From assembly GCF_947507565.1 (NCBI RefSeq), contig NC_089176.1, positions 2,852,001 through 2,916,000 on the forward strand: 64,000 bases of DNA, given 5' to 3'. Below, in pieces: positions 54,569 through 64,000 of the stretch (within the stretch, counting starts at the first letter, position 1; every line of letters begins with the position of its first letter). The notes under the pieces are model-generated. The model ran no database searches. It saw only the letters and a program-made list of their open reading frames with translations, and was not told the origin of the DNA. The translations under genes and the position numbers were made by a program. Source of the DNA: Oscarella lobularis (taxonomy: Eukaryota; Porifera; Homoscleromorpha; Homosclerophorida; Oscarellidae).

Positions 54569-57401
54569 ATGGCTTTTTCTATCTTTCCTCGTTTCCAAGC
54601 GCTACAATGGACGCTAGGAAGTAATTCCATATGCACTATCAAATGATAGAAGTGAAAATTTAATTCGGGATCCCTTTAGGATCAGCATATCGCGCGTTTG
54701 CCGCTGCTGTAGGCGTTCCAATGAGCGACCCAATTCCCGACACACCGTCGTCGGAACCCTTTGCCAAACCGCCATCGGAAGGAGTCAAAGTAAGTCGCTC
54801 AACGTCGGAGATCGACGAATAATTTTCCCTCTCGCGCGAAGATATCGAAACTGGACAACGGATTCACCGTGACGTCGCTCGAAACGCACTCTCCCGTCGC
54901 CAAAGTGGCTCTGCTCGTGAAAGCGGGCAGTCGTTACGAGGCGGCCGAGTCGCTGGGAGTGACTCACCATCTCAGAGCGACCGCTTTTATGGCGAGTCCA
55001 TCGTCGTTCTCTAGTTGATCTAGTTCACGTTTTTCTGTTGCTAGGCTACGAAGGATAGAACGGCTTTTCGCGTTAGTAGAGAGATAGATCATCTTGGAGG
55101 AAATCTGAGGTGGGGGCGAGAGAGAGAGCGAAACAACAGATTCATCAAGATTTATTATTTGTCTTTTAGTGCTAGTTCAACTAGAGACCACTTTATCTAT
55201 TCGGCGGAGTGTTTGAGGGAATACGTGTAGGTTGATTTACTAGACATATGACAAGGAGAAATTTGATGTTGTTTTCTTCTTCAGTGAACCTGTAGTCGAT
55301 ACATTGGCAAACGTTTCACTTGATCCTATCTTCCAGCCGTGGGAGGTGCGCTACGATGTGAATGCATTTTTTGCATACGGTTTGTAATTGGAGATGTTTC
55401 AGGTGGCCGATCAAACCCGTTTGGTCCAGCTGGAATTGGCCATGGCAGCTCAATCACCCCACGTCGGTAAGAGAGAAGACAGAGAGCCATTAGATGAGCT
55501 AAAATTATCCTTGGATATTGAGTGCCACTTAAGATTAATAATTTTAGGAACACAGAATGACCTTAGTTAGGTGACTAATAGACAGATCCCCACTAATGAC
55601 AATTTGAACTTTCAGGAATAGTAGAGGATCTCCACAAGGCTGCATTCAGGTTTGAAACTGATTTTCAAAAGACTAAAATTAGATAAAGACTCGCTTTCCT
55701 TTAGATCAACGTTGGGCAACTCGCTCTACTGTCTGCCTCACGTAGTGGGAAGAATTAATCCCGATCAAGTGACAAAAAAAATTAATAATCTATGTTTTGT
55801 TCTCACGTATCCTTGTCTCGTTCCCTCAGCTTCGTTCCCACGTGTCCTCTCACTTTCATCCAGATCGCATGGTCCTGGCCGGCATTGGCGTGAATCATGA
55901 CGAGCTCCTCAAGCTCGCCTTAGCCTCATTTGGCCGCACCTCGACGAGTTTCCACGGATCCGACGTCGCGTCGAAGTACTACGGCGGCGAAATTCGAACG
56001 GAGACCAATTCGGATTTGGTTCACGCCGCTCTCGTCTCCGAAGGAGCGAGGTACAGAAGAAAAAAAAGAGCTCGTCCACGTTTCCGTCAATGCGAAAATT
56101 TCATTATTTTAGTTTCGTAGGAGACGATTATTTTGCCGTTGGCGTTCTCCAGGTTTCGCCGGCGGATAACGCTTTTTCATTGTCTAGATTTTTTTTAGAG
56201 AGTTCTCGGCGTGACTCCTTTTATCAAATGGGGAAGCAACACCGCTTCGTCCAGGTACGCGTCTGTGCCCGCGTGCGGCTCCTTTTAATTCTCATAAAAG
56301 CGACCACCTCTTGAGGCCGTTCGCGGATTTATCACGCAGGTGTCGCAATATCGAACGGTTGCGTTTTTTAGGGTCAACAAAGCGGCGTCGGATGCGGCCG
56401 GAGGAAGTCCCGCAATGGTACCCCTTTTTACGGCTAAAAACTGCGGTGGCGGTGGCGGCGGTCGTTTTTGAAATCGTTCTTTTTAGGCGTCTGGTTTCAA
56501 TGCCGCTCACTCGGATAGCGGTCTGTTTGGCTTGTACGTCGTTTGCTATGCAGAAAACGCGGGGAAGGTGAGAGAAGAAAGGGAATAATTAATCAGTAGG
56601 CAGTCCACTCCGCGTCTTAGGTAATCAAAGCGGCTGTCGGCGAATTTGCGTCTGCAGCGATGGGGAATATATCGGAGGAGGAAGTGACGCGAGCAAAGTA
56701 AGCGAGCGGCTGCCATATTTGGGGTTGCAATACTCAGCTGACGAAAGTGGGACGTGGGGGGTATAGTTTAGCAGGTAGCCGCCGGAAAATGATCTCCTTT
56801 TTACCATCTACGCAAATGCGTCGCTAATTGGACGAATTTAGGAACCAGTTCAAGGCGAACATACTAATGGACAACGAAGATTCGTCGTCGCTTCTGTTTG
56901 ACATCGGAACGCAGGTAATTCTACGCAAGTCGTACACGAATGCCCAAGCGGCTGCCGACGCCGTCGACAAAGTGACAAAAGATCAAGTCATCAAGGTTGG
57001 TACACCGTTAAAAGGCAACGTCTATAGAACGAGCGCTCTCACCTGTCTATTATGACCGCGGGCACGCGAATCATTCGAATAGTGACATCACTAACCATGA
57101 TTGGTATAATGACCGCCTCTCTACAGCGGTCGCAAAGTGTCACTATATAGACAGCTTTTACTTGTGGAACCCCGCTTCTGGACGACCACCTCAGGTCCTT
57201 TCAAAATATTTTGGTTTACGCCTGAGTAATTGGGTCCGGAGGCTGGGGTTCTACGATGATGAAGAGCAGCGCCGAGAACAGGTGCCATTCGTTCGTTCAT
57301 TCATTCCGTATTAGGTTGCCAAGCGAATTTTCAACGGAAAGCCAACTTTCGTCGCGAGAGGAAAACTCCATCAGACCCCATACCTCGACGAATTGAGGTA
57401 G
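54569..57401 (+). CDS. UQCRC2: Ubiquinol-cytochrome c reductase core protein 2
   Basis: A mitochondrial complex III core subunit related to processing peptidases. Exon 1 encodes MAFSIFPRFQALQWTLG, part of a targeting sequence. Then come SKLDNGFTVTSLETHSPVAK, VALLVKAGSRYEAAESLGVT followed by HHLRATAFM (the peptidase zinc motif is degenerate, as expected of core 2), FRVSREIDHLGGNL, FHPDRMVLAGIGVNHDELLK and YYGGEIRTETNSDLVHAALV. Later exons give GLYVVCYAENAGKV, RAKNQFKANILMDNEDSSSL and AAADAVDKVTKDQVIK. The last exon is RIFNGKPTFVARGKLHQTPY, ending DELR at 57401. About fifteen short exons. The intron before the last exon is about 320 bp, longer than its neighbours. Confidence 0.92.
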
Positions 57402-58830
57402 GGAGTCTCGTATAGTGTTGCGGAACCGCTTCGCTCTGTCAACAGTGCGGTCGTTTCGTGTTGTATGTTTCCTGTACCTACTCTGTACTCTATTTATGGA
57501 AGTTGCTGTACGTCAAGGTGTGGTTTGAAGCATGAGCCAGTAGGGGGGCTCCGGATTGTCCGGCCAGGAATGCAAATCGTGCGAGGATGTGACGTCAAAG
57601 TTACAGTTGCATTATACTTCACTTGACGTACAGCGGTCTCCTGTCTCCACCACATCTTGTCGGATACAAGTCTGACCGGATAAGGCTCGAAGTTCCCTTC
57701 CAAGTGAGACCGCAGGAATGCGAACTTGGCCGCCTTTTTCCTCTCATTCGTCGACAGGGATTCCGCGTTCTCGTCGCGTCTAACTGCACGCAGATGGTTT
57801 CGCCACGCATCTCGGGAATGTTCAGTCTTGACGCGAGTCGTATGTTTTTTCGGCGACGGGATGCATTAGCGAGTTATTAGCGAGATATTTCTGGTTTGGG
57901 TGCTGCTTAGTGGCCTCTTCTTCCGGTGGAGGCTAGGCCCCACCCACGCTAGAGGATCTGATGGTGTACTGCGAAAAGTCTAACAGTCCTTGGCGCCAGT
58001 TTTTGGGCTAATCGACAACGCGTAGAGTTGGATCGACAATCATCTCGTTAGACCGGCCATTAGGTGATCAACGCTGAATTTGTTTTGGGCGACTGATGCA
58101 TAGCAAGTGGTCTATTAGCCGATCGACGGCGCCGAGCTTTCCTCCACAACCTTTCCTCCGTTTTTCATTGAATTGGCGTAGAGTGCCTTGCAATATGAAC
58201 TGCGGTTCTCCGAAATCGAATTGAGAGGGAGATCGAATCGAGAAAGAAGAAAGAAGCAGAACGAATCAACGACTCTCCTAATACGATTGTTTAGTGTCCA
58301 TATGTCATTACCGTTGACACAAGCACGTGACCGCTCGCCCCGCCTGGTCCAACCATAGATGGTCCATCTATGGTCCAACGCGGGAGAGACCGCTGGGGGA
58401 TTGAGAAATATTGACAGCTGATCTGCCGCTGTTTCTTCTGGTTGCTAAGTCAATGTTTAATGTTTACTGAGGATTTCCTCTGCGAAAGGTAGAAGGAGCC
58501 CCCCTGTACGGCACGTGCGGCGCGTGCATGTCAAAGGCGGCATAGACCCCCAAAGTCCTTTCTGTTCCTACTCAAAATAAACATCGGACCGCTCTCGCGC
58601 GCTCACACACGACCTTTTTCAATATCTGCAGTACACCGTACTGCGACTTTCTTTATTATCATCATCCTCATCATAAACGACCGACTGTCTTTCGGTCAAA
58701 ATAGAAAAAATAAATAGAGGCCAGACGCTACGAAGGAAACTTTTCCCCCTAATCGCGCCAAAAGGCCGCTATCAATAAACGCTACGAAGAAACCTCTGTA
58801 CATGCTTATTATCTAATGAGTCACATAAAT
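57402..58830. other. Long intergenic region with one unexplained frame
   Basis: Between the convergent ends of UQCRC2 and the SBK1-type kinase. A minus-strand frame at about 57500-57860 stays open for roughly 120 codons (KKAAKFAFLRSHLEGNFEPY, PVRLVSDKMWWRQETAV) but lacks an initiating Met and clear splice sites. A 21-base near-palindrome with CCATAGATGG arms lies near 58356-58376. Nothing else can be supported. Confidence 0.4.
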
Positions 58831-59901
58831 CTAACAGGCGCTGACGGGCAGCACGGCGGACGTGCCGCGCGCCGTCGCCGCCGCAGAAGCTATATATTGC
58901 GTTGTATATAGTTCGTGCCGCGCGGCGGCCTTGTGATGATAAGTGGCCAACTCGGCGAACTCTTCCGGTCGAATGAGACTGCACAAGGCGTCGACGCTCG
59001 ATTCGGACAATTCGACGTGGCGCGTCGTCGCCTTGGCCTTGGGCGTCGTTGCGAACCAGTCGTATTTCAAATAACTGTTGACGTCCGTCGCTCGGCACCT
59101 CGTCGTCGGATCGGCGTCGAGGAGCTTCCCGAACAGTTCCAAGAGCATCGGCGAAAATTGTCGCCAGAGCGTCGGGACCGGATAGGCTTCCGGCTCGCGT
59201 TGCCAGCGCGCGAACTCGGCGTAGTTGGGATCGGATTCGGTCGCTTGCTCCCATGGAAAACTGCCGGTGAGCATGCAGTAGAGAAGAACGCCCACGGACC
59301 AGACGTCGGCGGAGGTGTTGCACTGATAGCCGTCCGTCGCTTCGCAGATCTCCGGCGGCGTGTACGGTATGCTGCCGCAGACGCGTTCGATGTAAGTGCC
59401 GACGCGACGCGTCATGCCGAAGTCGATCAGGAGCAAATTGTCGCCGGTCGAGTCTTCGAGCACGAGATTCTCTGGCTTGATGTCGCGATGAACGAGTTCG
59501 CGCGCGTGCGCGTGTTCGAGTGCCGAGACGATTTGCGAGACGTAGCGTTTGGCCTTGTGCTCCGGAAGGCCGACTTCGGGACCGATTGCGTCGAAGAGAT
59601 CGCCGCCGGAGGCGAAGTCCTGGATGAGAACGAACGCGTTTTCCGTTTCGAAGGCGTCCTTGCGCGTCGTGACGATGTGACGATGTCCGGAGAGCATGCG
59701 GCTGTACTTGAGCTCCTTCTTGAACGTCTCGCGGCGCGTCGACGTCTTGTGAACGGCTTTGACGGCCACTTTCGTTCGGGACATCTTGTCGAGAGCGACC
59801 CAGGTCGTTCCGTAGGTGCCAGCACCCACTTTTCGGATAAAGGCATAGCGCTGAGCGAGGCATTCCTCGTAGCAGGAAGATGCGTCGGAACCAGAAGACA
59901 T
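58831..59901 (-). CDS. SBK1: SBK1-type serine/threonine kinase (356 aa, single exon)
   Basis: A cytosolic protein kinase with a complete catalytic domain: glycine loop KVGAGTYGTTWVAL, ATP Lys in VAVKAV, HRDIKPENLVL, DFGMTRRVG, the SIPYTPPEIC activation segment, DVWSVGVLLYCMLTGSFPWE and FARWQREPEAYPVPTLWRQF. The TGSFPWE..FARWQ pattern and the phrase ASGGDLFDAIGPEVGLPEHK match the SBK1 (SH3-binding domain kinase) family. The C-terminal 60 residues are unconserved. The ATG at 59901 is followed by MSSGSDASSCYEE; the longer frame upstream is less likely. All catalytic residues are present. Intronless, unlike most neighbours, which may mean an old retrocopy origin. Confidence 0.88.
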   Translation of the reverse strand: MSSGSDASSCYEECLAQRYAFIRKVGAGTYGTTWVALDKMSRTKVAVKAVHKTSTRRETFKKELKYSRMLSGHRHIVTTRKDAFETENAFVLIQDFASGGDLFDAIGPEVGLPEHKAKRYVSQIVSALEHAHARELVHRDIKPENLVLEDSTGDNLLLIDFGMTRRVGTYIERVCGSIPYTPPEICEATDGYQCNTSADVWSVGVLLYCMLTGSFPWEQATESDPNYAEFARWQREPEAYPVPTLWRQFSPMLLELFGKLLDADPTTRCRATDVNSYLKYDWFATTPKAKATTRHVELSESSVDALCSLIRPEEFAELATYHHKAAARHELYTTQYIASAAATARGTSAVLPVSAC

Positions 59902-60976
59902 GATAGAGCGCGAATTTGTCTCTCTGTGTTTGACTGTGCCTTGACAACTGACGTTCGACGGCGATGTCACCTCCTTATATCGATGTGTGCAGTCGAAGGC
60001 GGAGACTCGCCGAGAGAGGCGGGCGTTGCTGTGAACGGTTAGTCGTCATTGGCTGTACCATTTAATGACATTAGGCCCTCTACTAATTCTATGCATGGGG
60101 CGCTGCGCGGATTGGCTGCGTCCTAGCAGTGCCGACACAGCTTCTCACGAAATGGGATGTCCTCTCCAAATTGAATTTCTATAATCAACAGACCCGATCT
60201 TATTTCCCATGCTAGATAAACGCGCGGCGGTCCTTGTGGGGGAAGTGCGGGCTTCCGAACCGGTCGACCCCCTCGTTGTATACAGGAGAGCGCTCCTGGA
60301 GAGAAGCGGCACGCGTCTGGGCGGAGTCTCCGAAAACCTTGGGCTGGCTCCTGGACGGCGGATGTGCGCACTAAGTCGGCTTCGCGCTGAGCAAAGGCAA
60401 GGCCCGCGCATTAGCCCACCTCGTAGTACCCACTTGGGGGAGTGCTCGGGGGGTTCGCAGAACTAGGTCCCCTCATTGACATGCAGCACGTGAGATGCAT
60501 GGGAGACGCGAGCATCTGCACGTGTACTGGCGCTCCCTGGACGCTCTGGGCCCCGATATCTCAGATCTACTTCGCGCGCGTATACTATGATTTATCTGTC
60601 GAGACCACCGCGACGATCGATGTGCGTTCCTCGGTCGATCAGGCGCGACTAAACCGATTTTCGACTGCGACGGGCTTCGCCTCGTCGCCGTGCGAGCACA
60701 ACAGGAAACGAGTAGAGAAAGCTCCTCTAACAGACACAAGCCAACTCGAGCGCCAAATCAATTCAATTGACGATTGTAGCTTTTACGCGCGCGACACGAC
60801 GGGGGTGGATTGGCGGCTAAAAAAAGCGCGCCCACGTCGACCATACATGTGCAACGCTAACTAATAGCGACGTGGGCGCGAAGAGACCCAACGTACATAC
60901 ATACATACATACATGTGTATATAGAGACGCACACGCTAAGTTTACACAATACGCCGACTGCACTTTACGAACGTTT
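59902..60976. other. Intergenic region, no supported gene
   Basis: GC-rich, with several chance frames on both strands lacking domains or splice structure. It includes the upstream region of the SBK1-type gene and the 3' flank of the Ntn-hydrolase gene. A short ACAT microsatellite lies at about 60893-60915. Confidence 0.5.
60893..60915. repeat. (ACAT)n microsatellite
   Basis: About five tandem copies of a tetranucleotide ACAT/CATA repeat in the 3' flank of the Ntn-hydrolase gene. Confidence 0.85.
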
Positions 60977-63112
60977 TCAAACGAGTGCCGCCATTGCCGC
61001 CCCATCCGCGCGTCCATCCGAACCGGCACAGTAAACAATCGTACCGGAATCGTCTCGTTCGCGTCGAATAATTTGACCTCGGCCAAACAATGCCCGGTCG
61101 TACCCGCGCACGGAACCGACAACGTGGGCGTGACCGAACGCTTTGAGAGCGCTCGCCGTCTCTGGCGGTATGCCATCTTCGAGTGCGACGCCGCCGACGT
61201 TGTCCTGCAGAATGCAGAAACGCGGCGCGTCGAGCGCGAGCTGCGGATCCATGCCGAAATCGATCATATTTAGAAGCACCTTGAAATTTTTCGACCACGT
61301 GACAACGCGTCTTTTCTCCGACATCTGTCGTATCGTACCTGTACGTGACCCTGCGGCTGCATAAAGCCGCCCATGACTCCAAAGCACGCGTACAATTCGC
61401 TCGTTTTAGCAATTGTTGCCATTCCGGGTATAATGGTATGATAGGGACGTTTCCTCGGTGCAACGCAATTCGGGTGGGTCGGATCGAGATCGAAGTTACT
61501 TCCACGATTCTGCACGAGAAACCTGCGTGACCTACCCCCCTCTCGTCTGTCGACAAGGATCCAACCTGCAACGTGAAGCCGCATCCTTCGGGCACGAGAC
61601 CCGTTCCGAATCCCATGTAATTGCTATTGATGAACGAACACGCGTTGCCCGTCGAGTCGACGATTGCAAATTGAACGGTGTCGCTGCCGCTGCACGGCTC
61701 GCCGCGACGACAGACGTCCAATATCCTAAAGAAAAGGGAAGCTCCACCATATCGAAATCCTTGTGTCCGCCTCCTCCTTTGGCTTCGTTCTATGAATACG
61801 TATTCCTCTCACCCTCTCGGTCTAATCAGCGAGCGGCGCTCGCTCGCATATTGATCTGATAACAATTGACGAACTGGCACGCTAACTCGACGTGGGTCGG
61901 CGCAGTACCAGCGTGCGTCAGCGAAGCTCAACTGCATCGCCTGTATGAGGACGTTGAGATACTCCGGCGAATTGTGCTCGAGGGCTAAATTCTCTCACAA
62001 TCAGAAAATAGAATCGTGAGCAAGACGACGTCTCGTACTCACCTGACACGTTCATTTCCTTGAGCAGATTTAGCCCCATCAGGGCGGCTATACCTTGTCC
62101 GTTGGGCGGCATTTCCCAGACTTCGATCCCCTTGTAATTAACCGCTATTGGATCATCGAACGTCGTCTTGTGTTCTGCCAAGTCGGCGGGATTCAAAACG
62201 CCGCCGTTTTTCGTGACAACGTCAGCGATGGCATTTGCAATTCGTCCTTTGTAAAAACCCGCCTTTCCCTCGTCAATGAGAGCCTATCCACAAATAGCAA
62301 TAAAATGCCTACTATTATGTGATGCATTTCCAATCAGTGTTTGTTCTTTACGCACTCGAAACGTTCTTGCCATATCTGGCAGGTTTATCACTTCCCCAGC
62401 GCGCGGAGAATGTCCGCGTATTAACATTGACTTTGCGTGAGGATTACCATCGAGGAAAAATGACTCTGATCCCTCTTTCCAAAAGTGAGCCGTAATCGTC
62501 GAGACGGGAAACCCCGTTTCGGCCAATTCGATGGCCGGATGTAATATCTCACGAAGACTCAGCTACAGTTGTGCAAAGACATAAGAATAAATCGATTAGG
62601 GAAAATCAGAGGATGACGCAAACGGACGCTACTGCATATACAGAAAATTCTCTGTCACCTTTCCACTTCCAAATTCTTCCACGGTGTCGATCCATCCTGC
62701 TGCAGCCCCCGGAACGGTGACGTTAAGGGCGTGTCGCGCGGGAAGTGCACGCCCACCGATCCCATAGCCAAGTTTATGTATAGATTCCAACGACAACTCA
62801 GCAGGAGCACGCCCACTGGGGGAAGAGGATGTACGCAAGAGTTATTACGGCGGTTCGTGCGTCATCATACGTTCCGTTGAGACCTTTTACGGTTTTCGTC
62901 GATGCGTTGTAAAACAAACAGAAGCAGTCTCCCCCAATTCCGGTGGAGCACGGCTCGGTCACGCTCAGCGCCGCCGCGACGGCGACAGCCGCGTCGGCCG
63001 CGTTGCCGCCTGCTTCGAGAATTTGCGTGCCGATTCTCGTCGCGAGAGGCTGGCTCGACGCGACGCAGCCGCGCAGCGAGAAAACGGGCGAACGACGCGA
63101 TATATATTCCAT
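60977..63112 (-). CDS. Gamma-glutamyltransferase / oxamate amidohydrolase-like Ntn-hydrolase
   Basis: An Ntn-hydrolase proenzyme that self-cleaves to expose an N-terminal Thr. Exon 1: [20 protein letters not shown], then [20 protein letters not shown] and [15 protein letters not shown], classic GGT motifs. Later exons: [58 protein letters not shown]. The cleavage and active-site Thr lies in [20 protein letters not shown], followed by [42 protein letters not shown] and [15 protein letters not shown]. The [11 protein letters not shown] and [11 protein letters not shown] phrases point to the YwrD/HpxW branch rather than classical glutathione GGT. No transmembrane anchor is seen. About ten exons; stop at 60977. 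Substrate uncertain. Confidence 0.85.
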
Positions 63113-63248
63113 AGTTCTACGGGAGATTATCGAGCACGTGACGGTAACCAAGGTGAACGAGAGAATATTATATTAATTAAATAAGCTAGATTTGCTGCCA
63201 CCAGATACACTGTATATCTATGTAAGTAAGTGAATAAGATCTACTGCT

Positions 63249-63799
63249 CTACTGCTGCTGCTGCTGCTGTACGTATATTCCAAATTGAGCCTGTATATCC
63301 TGCATGGACATTGAATTTTCACTTTTCTGAAGAAGCTGATAAACCTCAGTCAGCTGCTTCTCTTTGGCTCTAATTACACGAGAATTAATTTTAACGTTTT
63401 CTTGGCTAGAAGTGAAATAATTTTCTGTTTTTATATAGTAGTTTCTTGCCTCTTCTCTTCTTCCATGTCCATAAGCGAGGTCAGGTATTTTTCCGCTACC
63501 AACATGTCCGGCTCTTTACCAAATTTCAGCTCGGACTTTTTCACGCCGTCTAGACGAATTCCCTTATATGATGCTCCCGAAATCGTCTCCTCATCCGGCG
63601 TTGCTGGTGCTTCTTCGCGCTTTTCTTTATGGAATCGGACTTCTTTTACTCGTGATTCGACTGAGTTTTCACGACGTGCTGGCATCTTTTCGATAGGCTT
63701 AGATGTGACGCTGTTTCGCTGTTTGAATAGAATGTAGAAAGCTAGAAGTAAGCTGAGACCGGTTGCAAGAACGGCAACGAAAGAAAAACCTAAATCCAT
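63249..63799 (-). CDS. MXRA7: MXRA7-like small single-pass membrane protein
   Basis: Exons 63799-63450 and 63405-63249 join in frame across a 44-bp intron that has no GT in the region and must use GC-AG (AGAG/GCAAG...TTCTAG). The N-terminus MDLGFSFVAVLATGLSLLLA is a signal-anchor helix. It is followed by a charged linker, then YKGIRLDGVKKSEL, EKYLTSLMDMEEE and the C-terminal KEKQLTEVYQLLQKSENSMS, MQDIQAQFGIYV. This recalls the human MXRA7 end (EQLAAIFKLMKDN..DVQEQLRLY). It ends in a Gln run encoded by a CAG repeat. Family match is moderate; function unknown. Confidence 0.55.
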
Positions 63800-63874
63800 A
63801 GTTACCGCGATTGAAATAAATGAAGGTATTGTGACCTGCTATAAAGTGGCTGCTTTGGCTGTTTTCGACAATCT

Positions 63875-63958
63875 GCGCCACTAGTGTAATGGTATCATGG
63901 CAGATTCCCATTACACAGCAGACTTCTGCCGATCCGGGTTCGATTCCCGGGTGGCGCA
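63875..63958 (+). tRNA. tRNA-Gly (anticodon CCC) with a 13-nt intron
   Basis: Acceptor stem GCGCCAC (63875-63881) pairs with GTGGCGC (63951-63957), then discriminator A at 63958. T arm CCGGG-TTCGATT-CCCGG. D arm with GTGTAATGGTATCAT. Anticodon stem GCAGA (63900-63904) pairs with TCTGC (63925-63929). The loop TTCCCA/T is split after position 37 by 13 extra bases (63911-63923), at the canonical tRNA intron site. Anticodon CCC is at 63907-63909. The mature sequence closely resembles the human tRNA-Gly-CCC type that starts GCGCCGCTGGTGTAGTGG. Internal A and B boxes (GGTTCGATTCC) are intact, and a T4 run follows at 63965. Confidence 0.9.
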
Positions 63959-64000
63959 AGTTTCGTTTTGTCTTTGCTGCTTTGTTCTCTTTATTTTTTT

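Noticed and set aside
58915-60042. 375-codon plus-strand frame
   Set aside because: Antisense of the intact SBK1-type kinase, which has all catalytic motifs.
60123-60864. Several open frames upstream of the Ntn-hydrolase 3' end
   Set aside because: No domain, start context or splice structure; they behave like chance frames in GC-rich DNA.
1-64000. LTR elements, LINEs or other coding transposons
   Set aside because: No reverse transcriptase, integrase or transposase motifs and no long terminal repeats were seen in any frame.

Overview
This window looks like nuclear DNA of an early-branching animal with a very compact genome; a sponge, possibly a homoscleromorph, is my best guess. That is an inference from content. 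There are about 27 protein genes in 64 kb, most introns are about 45-80 bp with GT-AG ends, and several gene pairs have start codons only 80-240 bp apart. The set includes animal-type genes (a forkhead factor, WBP2, CLEC16A, BAP1, GGA, TMF1, NAA60, CCDC57, an SBK-type kinase and an MXRA7-like protein). No LTR element, LINE, CRISPR array or rRNA was seen.

Layout. 1-7.4 kb: an intronless forkhead gene, then WBP2 and CLEC16A head to head. 7.6 kb: a strong hairpin. 7.9-14.9 kb: two tandem minus-strand genes for TIR / NB-ARC-type ATPase / TPR proteins, the most striking locus here. 15-23 kb (minus): methylthioribose kinase, ZNF598 and TMF1. TMF1 shares a 144-bp promoter region, containing a perfect 32-bp palindrome, with LUC7L (plus). 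25-36.5 kb: a FAM234-type FG-GAP membrane protein, a YeeE/YedE (TsuA-like) sulfur transporter, BAP1 and CCDC57. 36.5-41.4 kb: NAA60, a six-helix membrane protein and GGA. 41.6-43.1 kb: two tandem genes for small cysteine-rich secreted proteins. 43.3-47.1 kb: RRP7A, a small secreted peptide precursor and a BTB-BACK protein with an unfamiliar C-terminal domain. 47.3-49.9 kb: a GALNS-type sulfatase. 49.9-54.4 kb: an archaemetzincin gene and a partial broken copy of its 3' half, with two unrecognised small genes between them. 54.6-64 kb: UQCRC2, an SBK1-type kinase, an Ntn-hydrolase of the gamma-glutamyltransferase / oxamate amidohydrolase type, an MXRA7-like gene and an intron-containing tRNA-Gly(CCC).

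Most genes are housekeeping and unrelated to one another. Possible themes are innate immunity (the TIR-STAND pair), Golgi and endosome traffic (CLEC16A, TMF1, GGA, NAA60), and sulfur handling (methylthioribose kinase, TsuA-like transporter, sulfatase). The last theme is only a loose inference from co-occurrence. Exon joins were read by eye from splice signals and reading-frame continuity. Where exon coordinates are listed they were worked out base by base; for other multi-exon genes only the outer limits are firm.
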